Origin: Gigaspora rosea | Lineage: Eukaryota > Glomeromycota > Glomeromycetes > Diversisporales > Gigasporaceae | Assembly: GCA_003550325.1 (NCBI GenBank) | Contig: QKWP01000055.1 | Location: forward strand, 458,201-522,200 | Reading direction: 5' to 3' | DNA: 64,000 nt | Shown: piece after piece, positions 11,690 to 23,037 of the stretch | How the letters are laid out: each line of letters opens with the position of its first letter | Numbering within the stretch: position 1 is the stretch's first letter | The notes under the pieces: model-generated | Databases searched by the model: none | Told to the model about the DNA's origin: nothing | Seen by the model: only the letters and a program-made list of their open reading frames with translations | Made by a program: the position numbers and the translations under genes

Positions 11690-13275
11690 TCTGATTCTGT
11701 TGAATAATAACCACTTTCTAAGCTTCTGGTGCAATATACGGTAATACTCCACAAATCCCACGTCTTTCTGTATTTAATGCTATATTTGCTGATATGGTAA
11801 GTACCAAATATGCAATATAAGCGCTATGTAAATTATTTTGTAGAATATAACCACCATGCAAATCTCGATTGATAAGTTCCTGAGAATGAATTATTCGAAG
11901 ATCAGAAGCAATAGAATGCAATAATGTTAATTTGTCCTTCCATTTCATGAGCCCAGATTTTGACATAATGAACCCATTGAAGCATATTTTAGGACAAGGA
12001 TATAATCTCCTAAATCATCTCTTGAATATTCCATAGCATTTTAAAAATAAAGGATTTTTAGAACTAATATCACAATAAGCCTTTAACCTAATAAAATAAT
12101 AAATTACTTAATATTTAAACTTATTATTGTATTAAAGAAAATAATGGGCATATAAATAAAAATCACCTCTTTTATAAATTCTTCGTTAAAAGATTTTGAA
12201 CCGCATCACAAAGTTATTTTTACATAAAGCTATGTAGAAATTTTATGTAAATTATATGTAAAAATTATACATAGACCTATAAACCCAATGTAGACTTACA
12301 TAGCATAATTTATACATAAATATAATTATAAATAATAATTATTTAACAGTTACGTAACGAAAATTTAAAATATAAAAATGTGTTAAGTAGCCAAATAAGT
12401 AAAATGTTAGAATAAAAATAGAAAGTATAATTAAAGTTAGGGTCAGAATAAAGTTGGGGTTAGGGTAAAATTACGAGAGGAGCATTTTTAATTAAGAGTA
12501 CAACAGGGGTTACCCTAGTAAAATTTTGAGATATCGACTATTTCTTTCCTTAAAATTTATATAAAAATTTATTTAAATTTTATAATATATAAAGGTTGCA
12601 TAATTATATATATATAATTTATTAATACATAGCATTTATATAGAATTGTTATATAAATTTTATGATATATAAAAGTTAAATGATTATATATGTAAATTTT
12701 ATTAATATTTAACATTTATATAAAATTTTTATATAAAGTTTACAATATATAAAAATTATATAATTATAATATGTAAAGTTTGTTAATATATAAAATTTAT
12801 ATAAAAAATTTATTTAGATATTTATAGCATATAAAAGTTACTTAATTATAATACATAAAATTTATAAATATATAACATTTACATAAGTTTTTTTTTATAA
12901 AATTATTGTTATTTAAGTTTAAATAGATTTTATATAAATTCTATATTAAATAATATATAAAAATTAACATTTTTTATATAGGGTTCTATATAATATTTAT
13001 GTAAAGTTGTAGATCTATGTAGTTTTTATAAAAAAACAACTTTGTGATGCGTGGATTAATTTAAGTGCAACGCCTCTCCAAATATTTTGTTTATAGTCTG
13101 ACCATCTGGCGTAAAATACTGTTGCAAATCCACCTTATTATATTTTTCTAATATCCATAAACTCTTTATATGAAATCCATGATAATGGATATTTTTCATC
13201 AAGCAATAATTTTTTTACATCATAATCAGGTCATCATCATCAGCATTAGAATTTTCTTTTGTCCATTCACCTTCA
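11690..13275 (-). pseudogene. TKL-type protein kinase pseudogene, interrupted by a MITE
   Basis: Read on the minus strand, 13,265-13,055 encodes the N-lobe start: WISYKEFMDIRKI, a stop, then GGFATVFYARW and VALKLI, with the invariant Lys. An 848-bp inverted-repeat element (12,203-13,050) splits the codons. The frame resumes directly as GSKSFNEEFIKEV. Further down (12,030-11,720) come DDLGDYILVLKYASMGSL, a catalytic loop NRDLHGGYILQN (HRD changed to NRD) and GVLPYIAPEA. The DFG/DLG motif is lost. Stops, frame changes and the insertion make it a pseudogene. It belongs to the kinase family that is expanded in this window and would have been a cytoplasmic Ser/Thr or Tyr kinase. Confidence 0.7.
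12203..13050. mobile_element. 848-bp MITE with GCATCACAAAGTT ends
   Basis: Left end GCATCACAAAGTTATTTTT and right end AACAACTTTGTGATGC are inverted repeats. The interior is extremely AT-rich. Diverged tandem units of roughly 65-75 bp (about 12,545-12,900) contain TTTATATAAAATTT and AATATATAA motifs. No reading frame is present. It lies inside the N-lobe codons of a kinase pseudogene. No clear target duplication is seen. The superfamily cannot be assigned from the ends alone. Confidence 0.75.
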
Positions 13276-13429
13276 CCTATGACTAAAAAAAAATTAGTAA
13301 AAAATTTATATTATATCGAAAGTAAATAAATAACTTTAAATTACCCGAAATCATTTTTTTTTGCCCTAAAAATAACTACAGTAAAATTAATAAATATATA
13401 TTTACATTTGATACCAATAATCAGCCTTT

Positions 13430-13700
13430 TGTAAATCTCTCAGATTTTTGATAATAAATGAATGCCTTATGTTCATCTTTTCAACTCCTATTCCATTTCG
13501 ATAGCAATATGCGAGATTACATATTGCAGAAACATTACCCATCTCAGTAGATTTTTAATTAACAAATGCCTTTTGCTCATCTTTTTCAACTTCAATTCTA
13601 TAAAAATAGCAATTTCCAAGGCTATTTATTGCACTAGGATCTCCCATTTCAGCAGATTTTTGATAATAAATGAATGCTTGATTTACGTCGACCAATGAAT
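13430..13700 (-). pseudogene. Sel1-repeat relic
   Basis: Minus-strand translation gives NQAFIYYQKSAEMGDPSAIN, then LGNCYFYR, EKDEQKAF, and a second unit KSTEMGNVSAICNLAYCYRN with EKDEHKAFIYYQKS. These are Sel1/TPR-like repeats of about 36 residues (A..G...A...L...Y..G.GV..D..KA). An in-frame stop falls in the first unit and another shortly after the second. It lies just upstream (in minus-strand order) of the broken kinase, so the two may be parts of one Sel1-kinase gene or of two adjacent family members. Confidence 0.65.
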
Positions 13701-14096
13701 TTGGCCCATTTTTTATACGTTCGGTTCATTTTATCCCCCGCCCCCAAGAGTTCTAAAGGTGATGTTAATCGAAGAATTAACTTCGAACGGCCTAATTATT
13801 GCCCTAATTGTAAAGAATCTTTTCTTTCAGTTACATTAGATCATAACTGGTTAATGAACAATTATACGGGTCCAACTTTATCTATACGAACTAACCAATT
13901 CGACCCATTAAATATACTTGGGAAGGAAATTCAGAAACTTGCTCTTGCATCAAATTTCTTTACGACTTGCTTGGGCAGATTAACATTACCACAAGTCATA
14001 ATAAACTTGGAAATGAGACAGATTACAGAAATTAGGGCAAAATGCACATTTACAACAAAGATTAATGGAGACTCTTTCTTTATAAATTTATTATAA
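13695..14096 (+). CDS. Hypothetical protein with a CPNC motif
   Basis: I do not recognise this gene. The open frame from ATG 13,695 encodes about 133 residues with MNLAHFLYVRF at the start, RPNYCPNCKESF near residue 35 (a CxxC pair that could be half a zinc site) and a mixed-composition remainder without repeats. An earlier ATG at 13,674 would overlap the Sel1 relic on the other strand, so I prefer the later start. The sequence is less AT-rich than its surroundings, which favours real or recently coding DNA. It could equally be one exon of a larger decayed gene. Confidence 0.3.
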   Translation: MNLAHFLYVRFILSPAPKSSKGDVNRRINFERPNYCPNCKESFLSVTLDHNWLMNNYTGPTLSIRTNQFDPLNILGKEIQKLALASNFFTTCLGRLTLPQVIINLEMRQITEIRAKCTFTTKINGDSFFINLL

Positions 14097-14338
14097 TAAT
14101 CTTATTATAATAATCTTATAGTAACTTATAAATCTTAAATACAATTTTAAATTAATTCTAAAGTGTAAGACCTAAGGATTAAGGCTCCAACCCACAAACG
14201 TCGCCGTTTTTCTAGTTTTATACCCCAGTCAAGCTTTACAAATTAAAAGATTTACACAGATCATTTTGAATAAAAATAGAAAAATCTGAAAATATTTATT
14301 CCAAAGAAAAAAGACGTAAAGATATTATTGATAAATAT
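14097..14338. other. Short intergenic stretch
   Basis: Nothing recognisable beyond AT-rich sequence. Confidence 0.5.
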
Positions 14339-17300
14339 TTATCGCGCAGGGGTGTTATTTAGAATTTTGGCCTGAATTAAGCTTAATTCAGGCAAGATTC
14401 CGAAATTACACCCCTGAGCATTATTTCGCGAAAATACGTTATTAGAGTTTATTTGGCAAGAGATAACTTGTGGTATAAAATATATAAAAAGGCAAAACTT
14501 TAATAAAATATAAAATAAAATTTTTTTAAATATCAAGAACCAGTTTAAAACTTGATCAATTCGATTAATTTTTTGACTTAATGTTTCATCTTTATCAAAT
14601 TTTATTTCATGATTAATCAAAATTTGTTCAATCCTATTAACCTAAATTGCTTAAAAATAATTTAAATATAATATATTAAATGTAAACTAAAATAAAATAA
14701 AAACTTACATTCAAATAAACTCTTTCCCGTACATCTGTAAATCCTAAGTAAACAAAAACAGTATAGTAGAAAAAGAGGAAAATCGTAACCAAAACGTATT
14801 AAATATATAATTTTATTAACTAAATAATTAATTAATTAACTACAACCAAGAAGAACTCAAAGCCAGTGAACAAATTGAGTAAGAAGAGGAAGGGAACGAA
14901 TATAACTAAAGGGTCTCTAACAACAATCAACGGAAAAGAGGGCCTTTGGCCCTTTCAAGTTTTTGAACTCGATATGGATCCAGATGAGGAGTTTGAGGCA
15001 GTTCAGAAAAGCTGTAATGAAAGACTAAACAATCATGGTGAAGGAAATGGTGTAAAGAAATTAAAGAGTTCTCACAGAGAAATAGAAGTTGTTAGTATGG
15101 AAAACACACAAATGGACACAACAAACGACATCAGTAACTCAGCCGACAACAACAAATGACCAAATCTGGGATATGACATCATCAGGATTTCAGTTGATCA
15201 CAACAAACAACCGAATCGAGAGTAATACGTCATCAATAATTAATGTTCTGGAATCATCGACAGGAAAACAACAAACCTTGTCACGTGATGAGGTCATTAG
15301 CGATAACGAAGGAATAGTTAACAATATGGAGGTAGAAGAGGAAATACAACAAAAAGGAACTGCTACAGAAATGGTAGATAAAATTCAGAACGAAAAGAAA
15401 CAACAACCACTCTTATATAGTGCGGTAGTAACAGGAAGAAAGAACTTGGATAAGCAGCAATTAGAAGAAAGACGAAAAAAAAGTAGAGTTTTAAAAAACA
15501 AAGTTTGGAGGGCGAAGAGTAAATCGATAAAAGATTCATTTAATTCCAATGAATGGAGCATAGACAAGATAATCGAAGCTTTCAAGTCACAAGAGTCAAT
15601 TGTGAGTTTTGTAAAACACAAGTTGGAAACTAAAACAACAAGTATGGAAATACCACCAGCTATCGGGACCAAGCTAAAATATCAGGATAAGGCTTTCTTT
15701 AGATGTTTTACAAATAGACACGAGACTCGTCCGGCACATCAAAATGAATTCATGCATTTACTTGGGAGAGCTACAGATAGATACAAACAAGCTTATGGGG
15801 CATACGTCATTAACAAAAAAAATAAAGACCAGATCTACGATAAATTGAGAAAGAAATTGGAAATCGATTTTCTGACTAATACTGATTTTATCATTTTGGA
15901 TGGTTTTGAGATAACGCAATTGATATTTTTCGTGACGGGTTTTGCAGATTACAGAATGATTTAAAATTTGAAGAGTTGAGAAAGAGAATAAATGAGTTGA
16001 AGAGTGACTTATTGACTCAATTACCAGAGCATTATGATTTGATTCCAAAAGAGATTAGAGAAGCTTTAGAATACACTTTACCAATTCGGGACAGAAGATT
16101 CACGGGTGAAGTTGTGAGTGGTCTGAGAGGGATATATAAATTTAACCGATTACCGGAGTCCTACATAAAAGATTCAAGAATACCGATCCCGAGTTATCTA
16201 AGCGAACTAAGAGAGGAATTTAAAAAATTTTTTCCTGTAACAGATAGAGCTGATCTAAAGAAGGTTAAGGATTGGAAACAGGATTTAAGAAAGTTCTATA
16301 TTTTCTCTCAATTACCAGAATCATTTTTTGACTTACAACAAAGAAATTGGAGTTGCCTTTAACCTATCAAAAGTTGACACCGAGCTTGAGAAGAATGTTT
16401 CCTTTCTGCCCTAAAGATAGTGAAGACTTTAAAGAACATGTGAACAAACTGAGAAAAGTCTACGCATTCAAATACCTCCCAAATGATTATGTGATTAATA
16501 AGAAGAGGTTACCTGAGAATCCAAGGGATTTAAAAATCAATGTTAAGGAGGGTTTCCCGATAAAAAGTAGAACTGAGGCTTTGAATTTTATAAAATCTAT
16601 CCCGAGTTATTATAGAATACCAATCCAATGCCGGCGAAATATATAGAGGTAAACTATACACAATTAGAAGACCTACCTGAAGAGTGGGAGAAGGTGAAGA
16701 AGGTGAATTTAACGGTCCCGATTACAAGCACGAAAGAGTTAAGAATAGCAGTTCAGGCTCTAAGAGAACACTATTTCTTCCATAAAGTACCGGAAGATTG
16801 GATTTGTATCCAAGATGGAAATAATAAAAATAAAGTGGATTCAGAGATAAACGGCTTCCCAAGCGATCTTGAGAAGCTAAATAAAGATTTAAAACAAAAA
16901 AAACCAGAGTCCCATTGGTCTTTTCCAATAACCTCACAAGACAAAGTACCTGAAGTGCTGGACTACCTGAGGGAAAAATATCCATCGGGTACTATACCTG
17001 TGTGGATCTTTGAAACAAAGAAACTACCTGAACCAAAGTGGGATATATTTGACGAACAACAAATCACAAACGAAGTGGTAGAAGATGTTGAAATGAACAA
17101 TATTAGTAATCATGATGAACAATAATAACAATAATACATTAGAAAACAAGACGCAAGTAAAGATAAAAAAAGAAAAAACAATTAAAAACGAAGAAACGAA
17201 AAAAGTTGAAAAAACAAAGATAATAGTAAAGGAAAAAATAGAAGTTTTGTCTATTTCAACATTAAATGTACAAGGCTTGAATGTGCCATTAAAGAGACAA

Positions 17301-20300
17301 TTAATTTTTGAGTACTTGAACAAGGAGGATATAGATATTGTGAGCGTAACAGAGACCAAATTGCACAAAAGGAAGATTTGAGAAGATCATTGCTCAATCA
17401 GTACTATTATGTATACAGGCGGCAACCCCAGAAGATTTAGGTTTAAAAAGGGAATCGGCAATGGGAACTGCATTACTCATCAAACTTTATCTTAGACATT
17501 ACATACACAACATTGAAAGCTATTTGGGAACAGCGATTATGATAGATTTCTTCCTACCTGGAAACTTGAGAACAAGAATAATATCGCTATACCTACCATC
17601 AGACAAAATAGAAATATCCCTTAAAACACAAGATAAAATAAAGAAATGGATTTCAGACGCTAACAAGAGAAACATGAAGATAATAGTAATGGGAGATTTC
17701 AATAATAACATGGCAAGAGCAGATAGTAAAAGAAAAACACCGATTTTTAAGACTATGAGTACGAGTAGGATGTTAAGCTTATTAGAAGTAAACAAAATTC
17801 AGGATTATACATGGAAAAGAGATCAAATGGAGTCACAGATTGATGATATATGGACATCGGAGGAGATAGTTGTAGATACGTCCTATCCGATAATAGAAGA
17901 AGTGGAGCCTTCGGGAAGCGACCATAGAATGATAAAAGTACAATGGAAGCTAAAGAGGAAGTTTGAAGCGATAAGAAGAAAGAAGAAAGCCAGAAAAGTT
18001 TTTAAGTATAGCGAAATGGACGAGGATAAATGGGAGGATTTCAGAACTGAAATAAAACAGAAAATTGAAGCATTAGAAATAAAAGAGATAACGGATGAAG
18101 CTTCCCTAAATAAAGCTTGGCACAAATTATATATTGCCATAAAACACTCTGCCGAGAAACATATCAAGTGGTTAAAGATACATAATAACTATTTCGGGGC
18201 GAGAACAAAGAAGGCATCAGAGCTACATCAAGGATTAGTCAAGATAAATAAACTTATAAGAAATTTGAAAGAAATAAAATCACATTCTCCACTTTCTTAT
18301 GAAGAAGTAACAAAAAGGTTTAACAAGAAGATAGTTTCTCTGACAACGAAGTTGGGAATAGAAATTATCAATATTAAAGAACAAAATCTCTGGAGCGAAA
18401 ATATTAAACAATTAGTAGAAAGTATAATAAAGTTGAGGAAATCCATACATGTAACAAGACAAATAGAAAACAATAGCGAAATAAGAGAAGAAATTAGTCT
18501 AGCAGTAGAAAGAAGGCAAAACAACTTCCAAACTAATACTAAAAGAATAATAGATAGCATCTTAAAAAGGAAAAAAACAGAGTCACATTTGACAATATAA
18601 TAAAAGCAGATGAAGTAATCACTGACGAGAAAGGAATTAAAGAAGAAGTCGTAAAACATTTTAAAAATTGGACTAAATGTAACCCAACGGATGAAGAACA
18701 CTGGAAATTGTGGGAAAAGGAATAAGATTCGGTTTCATCTATTGCACAAGAAGATTATGAAGGATTAATCGCGACAATAGAGTTTGAAGAACTAGAGAAT
18801 CTAATAAGCGAAGCACCAAATGGAAAAGCCAATGGAGAATCAGAAATATTGAACGAGATGATTAAGAAATTACCACTAGAAGCAAAAAAGATTTTTCTGG
18901 AAATATGTAATTTTTGTTTGGCTAAAGAGATAGTCCCGATCGCATAGAGGCAAGGAGTGGTATACCCTATCCCAAAGAAGAAAGACTTCGAGGGGACTTA
19001 ACACAAACCAGACCAATCACGCTAATAGAACACTCAAGAAAAATTTTTATGAAAATACTAACAAAAAGATTGAACAAGATTTTAGGACAGAAGAAAGTTC
19101 TTAATAGAAGGAATAACTCAGCTTTACCAAACACATCGACTACAAGGCCAATTCAATGGTTAACGAACATACAAGAATACGCATGGCTAAAGGAGAAGGA
19201 CTACTGGCTTGTCTCACAGGATATGTCGAAAGCGTATGACTCGGTACACTTGCCACTTCTATGGAAGGCTTTACGAAGAATAAATATACCAGAAAAATTC
19301 ATAAATTTAACAAAGAATTTAATGGAAAAAAGAAAAAACAAGGTGCTAACGAATTTAGGACAAACCAAAGCATACGAAGTAGAAGATGGCCTAGATCAAG
19401 GAGGGACAATGTCCCCGATATTTTGGAGAATATATTACGATCCACTAATAGCAAAAATAGATAGGGATTTCGAGGGATTCTCGATGTCCGTAAAAACACC
19501 TACAGGAAGTGAATACAAAACCAGCTTATCAGTAATGGCATATATGGACGATTCACTGTGGATAGCCGAATCAAAAAGCCAACTAGAAGAGATCTTAAAG
19601 ACTGCATCAAGTTTCTATAAAATGACAGGAATAAAGGTTAATGCGAACAAATCGATATTCCTAACAAATGCAAGAGGCGATACTCCGATGTTTTTCGAAA
19701 ACCAAATTTTAGAAAGAAGGCAACAAGATGAACCCTTCAGATACTTAGGATGTTGGTTCAAAGAAAAGAAGAATCAAGACAAGATTAACAAGAAAATAAA
19801 GGAAGAAGCAGAAGAAGCTATAGACAGGCTTAATAAAAGCAGAATTACAGAAAAACAATATATATACATAGTTAATAGTGTGATATTGACGAGAATAGCA
19901 TATAGGTGCCAAAACACATATATTAAAGAATCCATGTGCGAGACCATAGATAAGAAAATCATGAAAGGGGTAAAGCAAAAAGCAAGAATTGTAAGAACAG
20001 CACCTAACACTTTATTATGGCACTACAACATATATGGTATGAATAAGACGAAAGATATACAACGTTTACAACACGTGAATCAACTATGGAAAGATATGAA
20101 TAATACGAATTGGGATGAGACACCAGCTTTTATTATCCTACAAGAGCTACAAAACGCAGCAAACACGAACACTTCTATACTGGAAGAGGAACCAGTATTT
20201 CCTAAAGAAGTTAATTTCTCTAGAACCGCAGCAATAATAAAAGAAATGCATGAAACGGAAATAAAACTGGTGAACGAACGCAAAGTATGGCCACAACCAC

Positions 20301-21334
20301 TAAAGGAAAAAGGAACATCAATTAATTATATACTAAAAAAGATGGAGAAAAAGAATGATATCAAAACAAGCATGAACAAGCACGGTTTAAAATATATAGA
20401 ACAACTATTAGATGGAGAGTGCAAAAATTTTGTAACATGAAAAGGACTAGCGCACAATCTGGGAAAAATAATAAAGAGTAGAAAACTGAGATGGTTTGAA
20501 GCAATATGTACACTAATCACAAATAATGAAAATCCATCACTGAAACTAATAGTTCCAAACCCGTTTACAATAAGGTGCATAACCAACGAAAGTTGGAAGG
20601 AGAATAAATGGGTAACTAATAGTGTAGGACTAATAGGAAAAGTAAGAAAGATAGAAGAAAACTTGTCAACTTTGAGGCATTGGTATAGTGAAGAAAATCA
20701 AATAACAAGAGCATGTAATGGTTGCGATGAGCATATATCAACTAGAACAAATGCGGGAATAATAAAAATACATACAAGGTTATTATCAGGAATAATAGTA
20801 AACGGTAAAAAAGAAATATACAGTAACATTCAAGATATAACGAGAACCTTTAGAATAAAGAAAGAAGAAACAAGTATAATACCGAGAGAACCTTTTATAG
20901 GAAAAAAACTATTAACTTCCTGGAATTTGAAAAAAATTTTAACGAACATTGAAGATGAATTATGAAAAAAGATTGAAAATTTCGGTCTAGGGAAAGAAGA
21001 AGAATATGAAAACGTGGAGGGAAAGAAGAGTGAGGATAAAACTGAAGGTATAGCGATACTGATACAAATGAAATCCATGCAGGAAACGATTGAGTTGAAG
21101 GTAGAAAGCTGGCCCACAAAGTTAAAGACGGCTTTAACTGGAATAGCATTAGCGATGGTACTAAGTAAAGACAAAGAAGAAGTCAAGATAAAAACCAATA
21201 TAAAGGGCCTTAAAGAAGAGGTAGAAAGAAAAGTTATACGAGCAGAAGAAAATTTTAAGTTGAAAGAAAATTTAGACCAATTTACGGAAATAATAAGAAG
21301 AATCATGAAAATGAAAAGATCGAGAATTACCATC

Positions 21335-21374
<40 letters not shown>

Positions 21375-22973
21375 AAAAGAAAAAAGAAAATAAAAGAAAA
21401 AAAAATAAAAAAAAAAAAAAAAAAAAAAAAATAAAAGGGAAAACAAATTAATAGAAATTAAAAAAAATTAAAAAAAAAATAAATAAAGGAAAAATAATTT
21501 CGGAATGGAGTAGTCAAAACAGAATCGAAAATTTAAAGAAGAAGACAGAAATAGATTGGAAAACGACATACAATAGCTTAAATAATGAGAGTAGACCACT
21601 AGCAAGATATACTTAAACTAAAGACTCAATAATGAAATCTTTTAAAGTAAAAATGATGATAAATGAACTTCCAACGCTACTAAATATGTATTACAAAGAT
21701 ACCAAGAAAGAGAAAGACCCAATGTGACCAAGATGCGAAAAGGAGTATGAAAACCAAACACACTGGATATGGTGTCAAGAAAACACATATACAATGAAAC
21801 AGGCGATTACTGAAGTTTATGAAGAATCTAAAGAAGGGAAGAAAGTACCAAAAAAAACGAGAGAAGAAGAAACAAAAAAATACATAGAATGGTTAAAGAA
21901 AACAGAAGTCCCCCCGTGTATTATTCCAAAAGAAAACATCATACCTGGAAGTAAAAATGGAAAAAGGAATCACAAAAAAGATTTTAAGAACATCCTTATG
22001 AAAAAAATCTACGAAAAAATATGAATAACCAGCAGAGAAGCAATTAACAACTCTAAAGAAGGAAAAGACAGGAACGTTATAAAAAACAATATACCAAAAG
22101 AACCAATACAAGGAAAAGAAACGAGTAGAAACGCTCTGAGAAAGTACATGAAATGGAAAAAACTTTTCATAGATAACAACGAGAAGGTAGATACAATTGA
22201 AGACTTCGACTGAGTAGGTCCAAAACCTGTCTTGGCAAAGCTCAAGTTAAGAGTAAATTAGCTCTAGTCTCTTTTTCCTTAATATAGTAATTGTAAAAAC
22301 ATGTATTATGAATTTATAAATTATTAATAAAATGGAAGAGGGAATGGACCTCGCTTTTAAAAAAAAAAAAAATAAAAAAAAATAAAAACTTACAAAATCT
22401 TTTTTTGTCTCACTGATTCTGCTATCATAATTTTCTTTTATCTCACTGATTCTGTTATCACAACTTACTTCCATATCACAGATGCTGTAGCCACAATATA
22501 CTTTCATATCACGGATTCTTTTGTCACAATCTTCTTTCGTCTCACTGATTCTGTTATCACAATCTTCTTTCGTCTTACGGATTTTGTCATCACTAAACTC
22601 ATTGCAACATTCTTCAATCTCACTAACAATCTTACTGTAATCTTCTTGCATCTCTTCATCTTTTTCACTAATTCTTTTATCAATATTCTTTTTTAATAAT
22701 AATATAGTTTCACGAGCTGTTTCTACAGTTGTATCAATAATAAGTTTTCGTCCTAAACATTCAGTAAGCAGGATAATCTCTACTCTGTGGCAAGCATAAA
22801 TATATAGTTTTTTCATTCATCAACTCAGCCTTTTCAAACTTATTGTTAACCAAAGATTCAATATATTTTTTCATTTCGGCTATAGAATCACGATAACGAG
22901 AATGGTCTTGATAAGAAAACAATATCGAATGTGCTATTTCTTCAATTTTATTTGCATCAAGATTATCATCCAT
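14339..22973 (-). CDS. Hendecad coiled-coil protein gene split by a LINE
   Basis: Minus-strand host gene of unknown function. It starts at ATG 22,973 (MDDNLDANKIEEIAHS). Its first exon ends at 22,394 with KKDF before a GTAAGT donor. The downstream exon begins at 14,641 after a TTTAG acceptor and continues in phase as VNRIEQILINHEIKF. Between them lie short original intron sequence and a 7.67-kb LINE. The first exon carries five consecutive 11-residue repeats of the type NRISETKEDCD, a hendecad pattern expected to form a left- or right-handed coiled coil. A change of frame near 22,800 (between AELMNE and LYIYACHR) points to a one-base indel or an unseen small intron. The 3' end after DQVLN (about 14,540) is uncertain: the frame stays open to 14,339 but becomes non-coiled and runs through a mini-element. 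The intron insertion may or may not be tolerated. Confidence 0.6.
14347..14416. mobile_element. 70-bp palindromic mini-element
   Basis: Terminal inverted repeat CAGGGGTGT / ACACCCCTG encloses a 24-bp perfect palindrome (14,370-14,393) centred on AAGCTT. The ends resemble hAT termini, but a clean 8-bp duplication is not visible. A diverged copy lies at about 2060-2120. Confidence 0.5.
14974..17125 (+). pseudogene. LINE ORF1 with tandem ~65-residue modules
   Basis: The N-terminal third (to about 15,480) is Gln/Asn/Thr-rich and basic, with LLYSAVVTGRKNL and a Lys/Arg-rich block. The middle has KYQDKAFFRCFTNRHETRP. From about 15,976 to 17,070 the protein is a chain of five or six related modules of roughly 65 residues, each with LR..Y.F..LPE.YI, then P..L..L...F, then FPI. 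Frames change near 15,150, 15,960, 16,360 and 16,640, so the ORF is now in at least four pieces. No zinc knuckle or RRM typical of other LINE ORF1 proteins is visible. ORF1 would be an RNA-binding chaperone by analogy. The start is uncertain: the first good ATG is at 14,974, but the frame is open upstream. Confidence 0.65.
17112..22215 (+). pseudogene. LINE ORF2: endonuclease and reverse transcriptase
   Basis: ORF2 starts at ATG 17,112, overlapping the end of ORF1 by 14 nt. Endonuclease motifs: SISTLNVQGLN (17,248 on), VSVTETKL, VMGDFNNN (about 17,690) and SGSDHRM (17,911-17,931). Then comes a coiled, Lys-rich linker. RT: APNGKANGESEILNEMI (about 18,815), SQDMSKAYDSVH (19,215 on), GLDQGGTMSPIFW, AYMDDSLW (19,538-19,561) and KVNANKS. 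The C-terminal region has PRCEKEYENQTHWIWC, a CCHC-like motif. Breaks near 17,380, 18,600, 18,720, 18,945, 20,440, 20,965, 21,450 and 22,020 make the copy inactive. A block of near-pure A (21,335-21,435) inside the C-terminal part codes for poly-Lys and may reflect replication slippage or an assembly artefact. Confidence 0.8.
21335..21435 (+). repeat. Long A-rich run inside LINE ORF2
   Basis: About 100 bases that are almost all A with occasional G or T. It interrupts the C-terminal coding region and would be read as poly-Lys. It could be slippage expansion, an inserted poly(A) tract or an assembly artefact. Confidence 0.8.
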
Positions 22974-23037
22974 TTTTCTATATTTAAAAAATTTAATAAT
23001 TAATTTTTTGATACGATAATTTAAATATTCTTTTTTT

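Larger units (their letters stand above)
7250..11690. other. Gene-free, repeat-derived stretch
   Basis: No convincing gene. It holds a TACG tetranucleotide run (7697-7717), a diverged direct duplication (7970-8030 versus 8370-8440), a second one (8120-8165 versus 8998-9048), and a 52-bp tandem direct repeat with AACAACCGCTGCATGATATC (8880-8985). An AT microsatellite lies at about 9655-9680. Short coding-like pieces (for example at 10,555-10,730) are too weak to call. Confidence 0.5.
14710..22380 (+). mobile_element. LINE (APE-type non-LTR retrotransposon), 7.67 kb, degenerate
   Basis: The element is flanked by the 14-bp direct repeat AATAAAAACTTACA (14,696-14,709 and 22,381-22,394) and ends in an A-rich tail after CCTCGCTTTT (about 22,350). 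Order: 5' leader, ORF1 (about 14,974-17,125), ORF2 (from 17,112) with apurinic endonuclease, reverse transcriptase with YMDD at 19,541-19,552, and a C-terminal CxxC...HxxxC motif near 21,727-21,775. A 3' leader of about 330 bp follows. It looks full length, with both ORFs broken by several frameshifts and stops. The architecture fits the L1/Tx1-like group; exact clade is not assignable by eye. Confidence 0.85.

Noticed and set aside
17520-18167. Minus-strand open frames over the LINE endonuclease and linker
   Set aside because: Antisense shadows caused by A/G-rich coding sequence. The endonuclease motifs lie on the plus strand.
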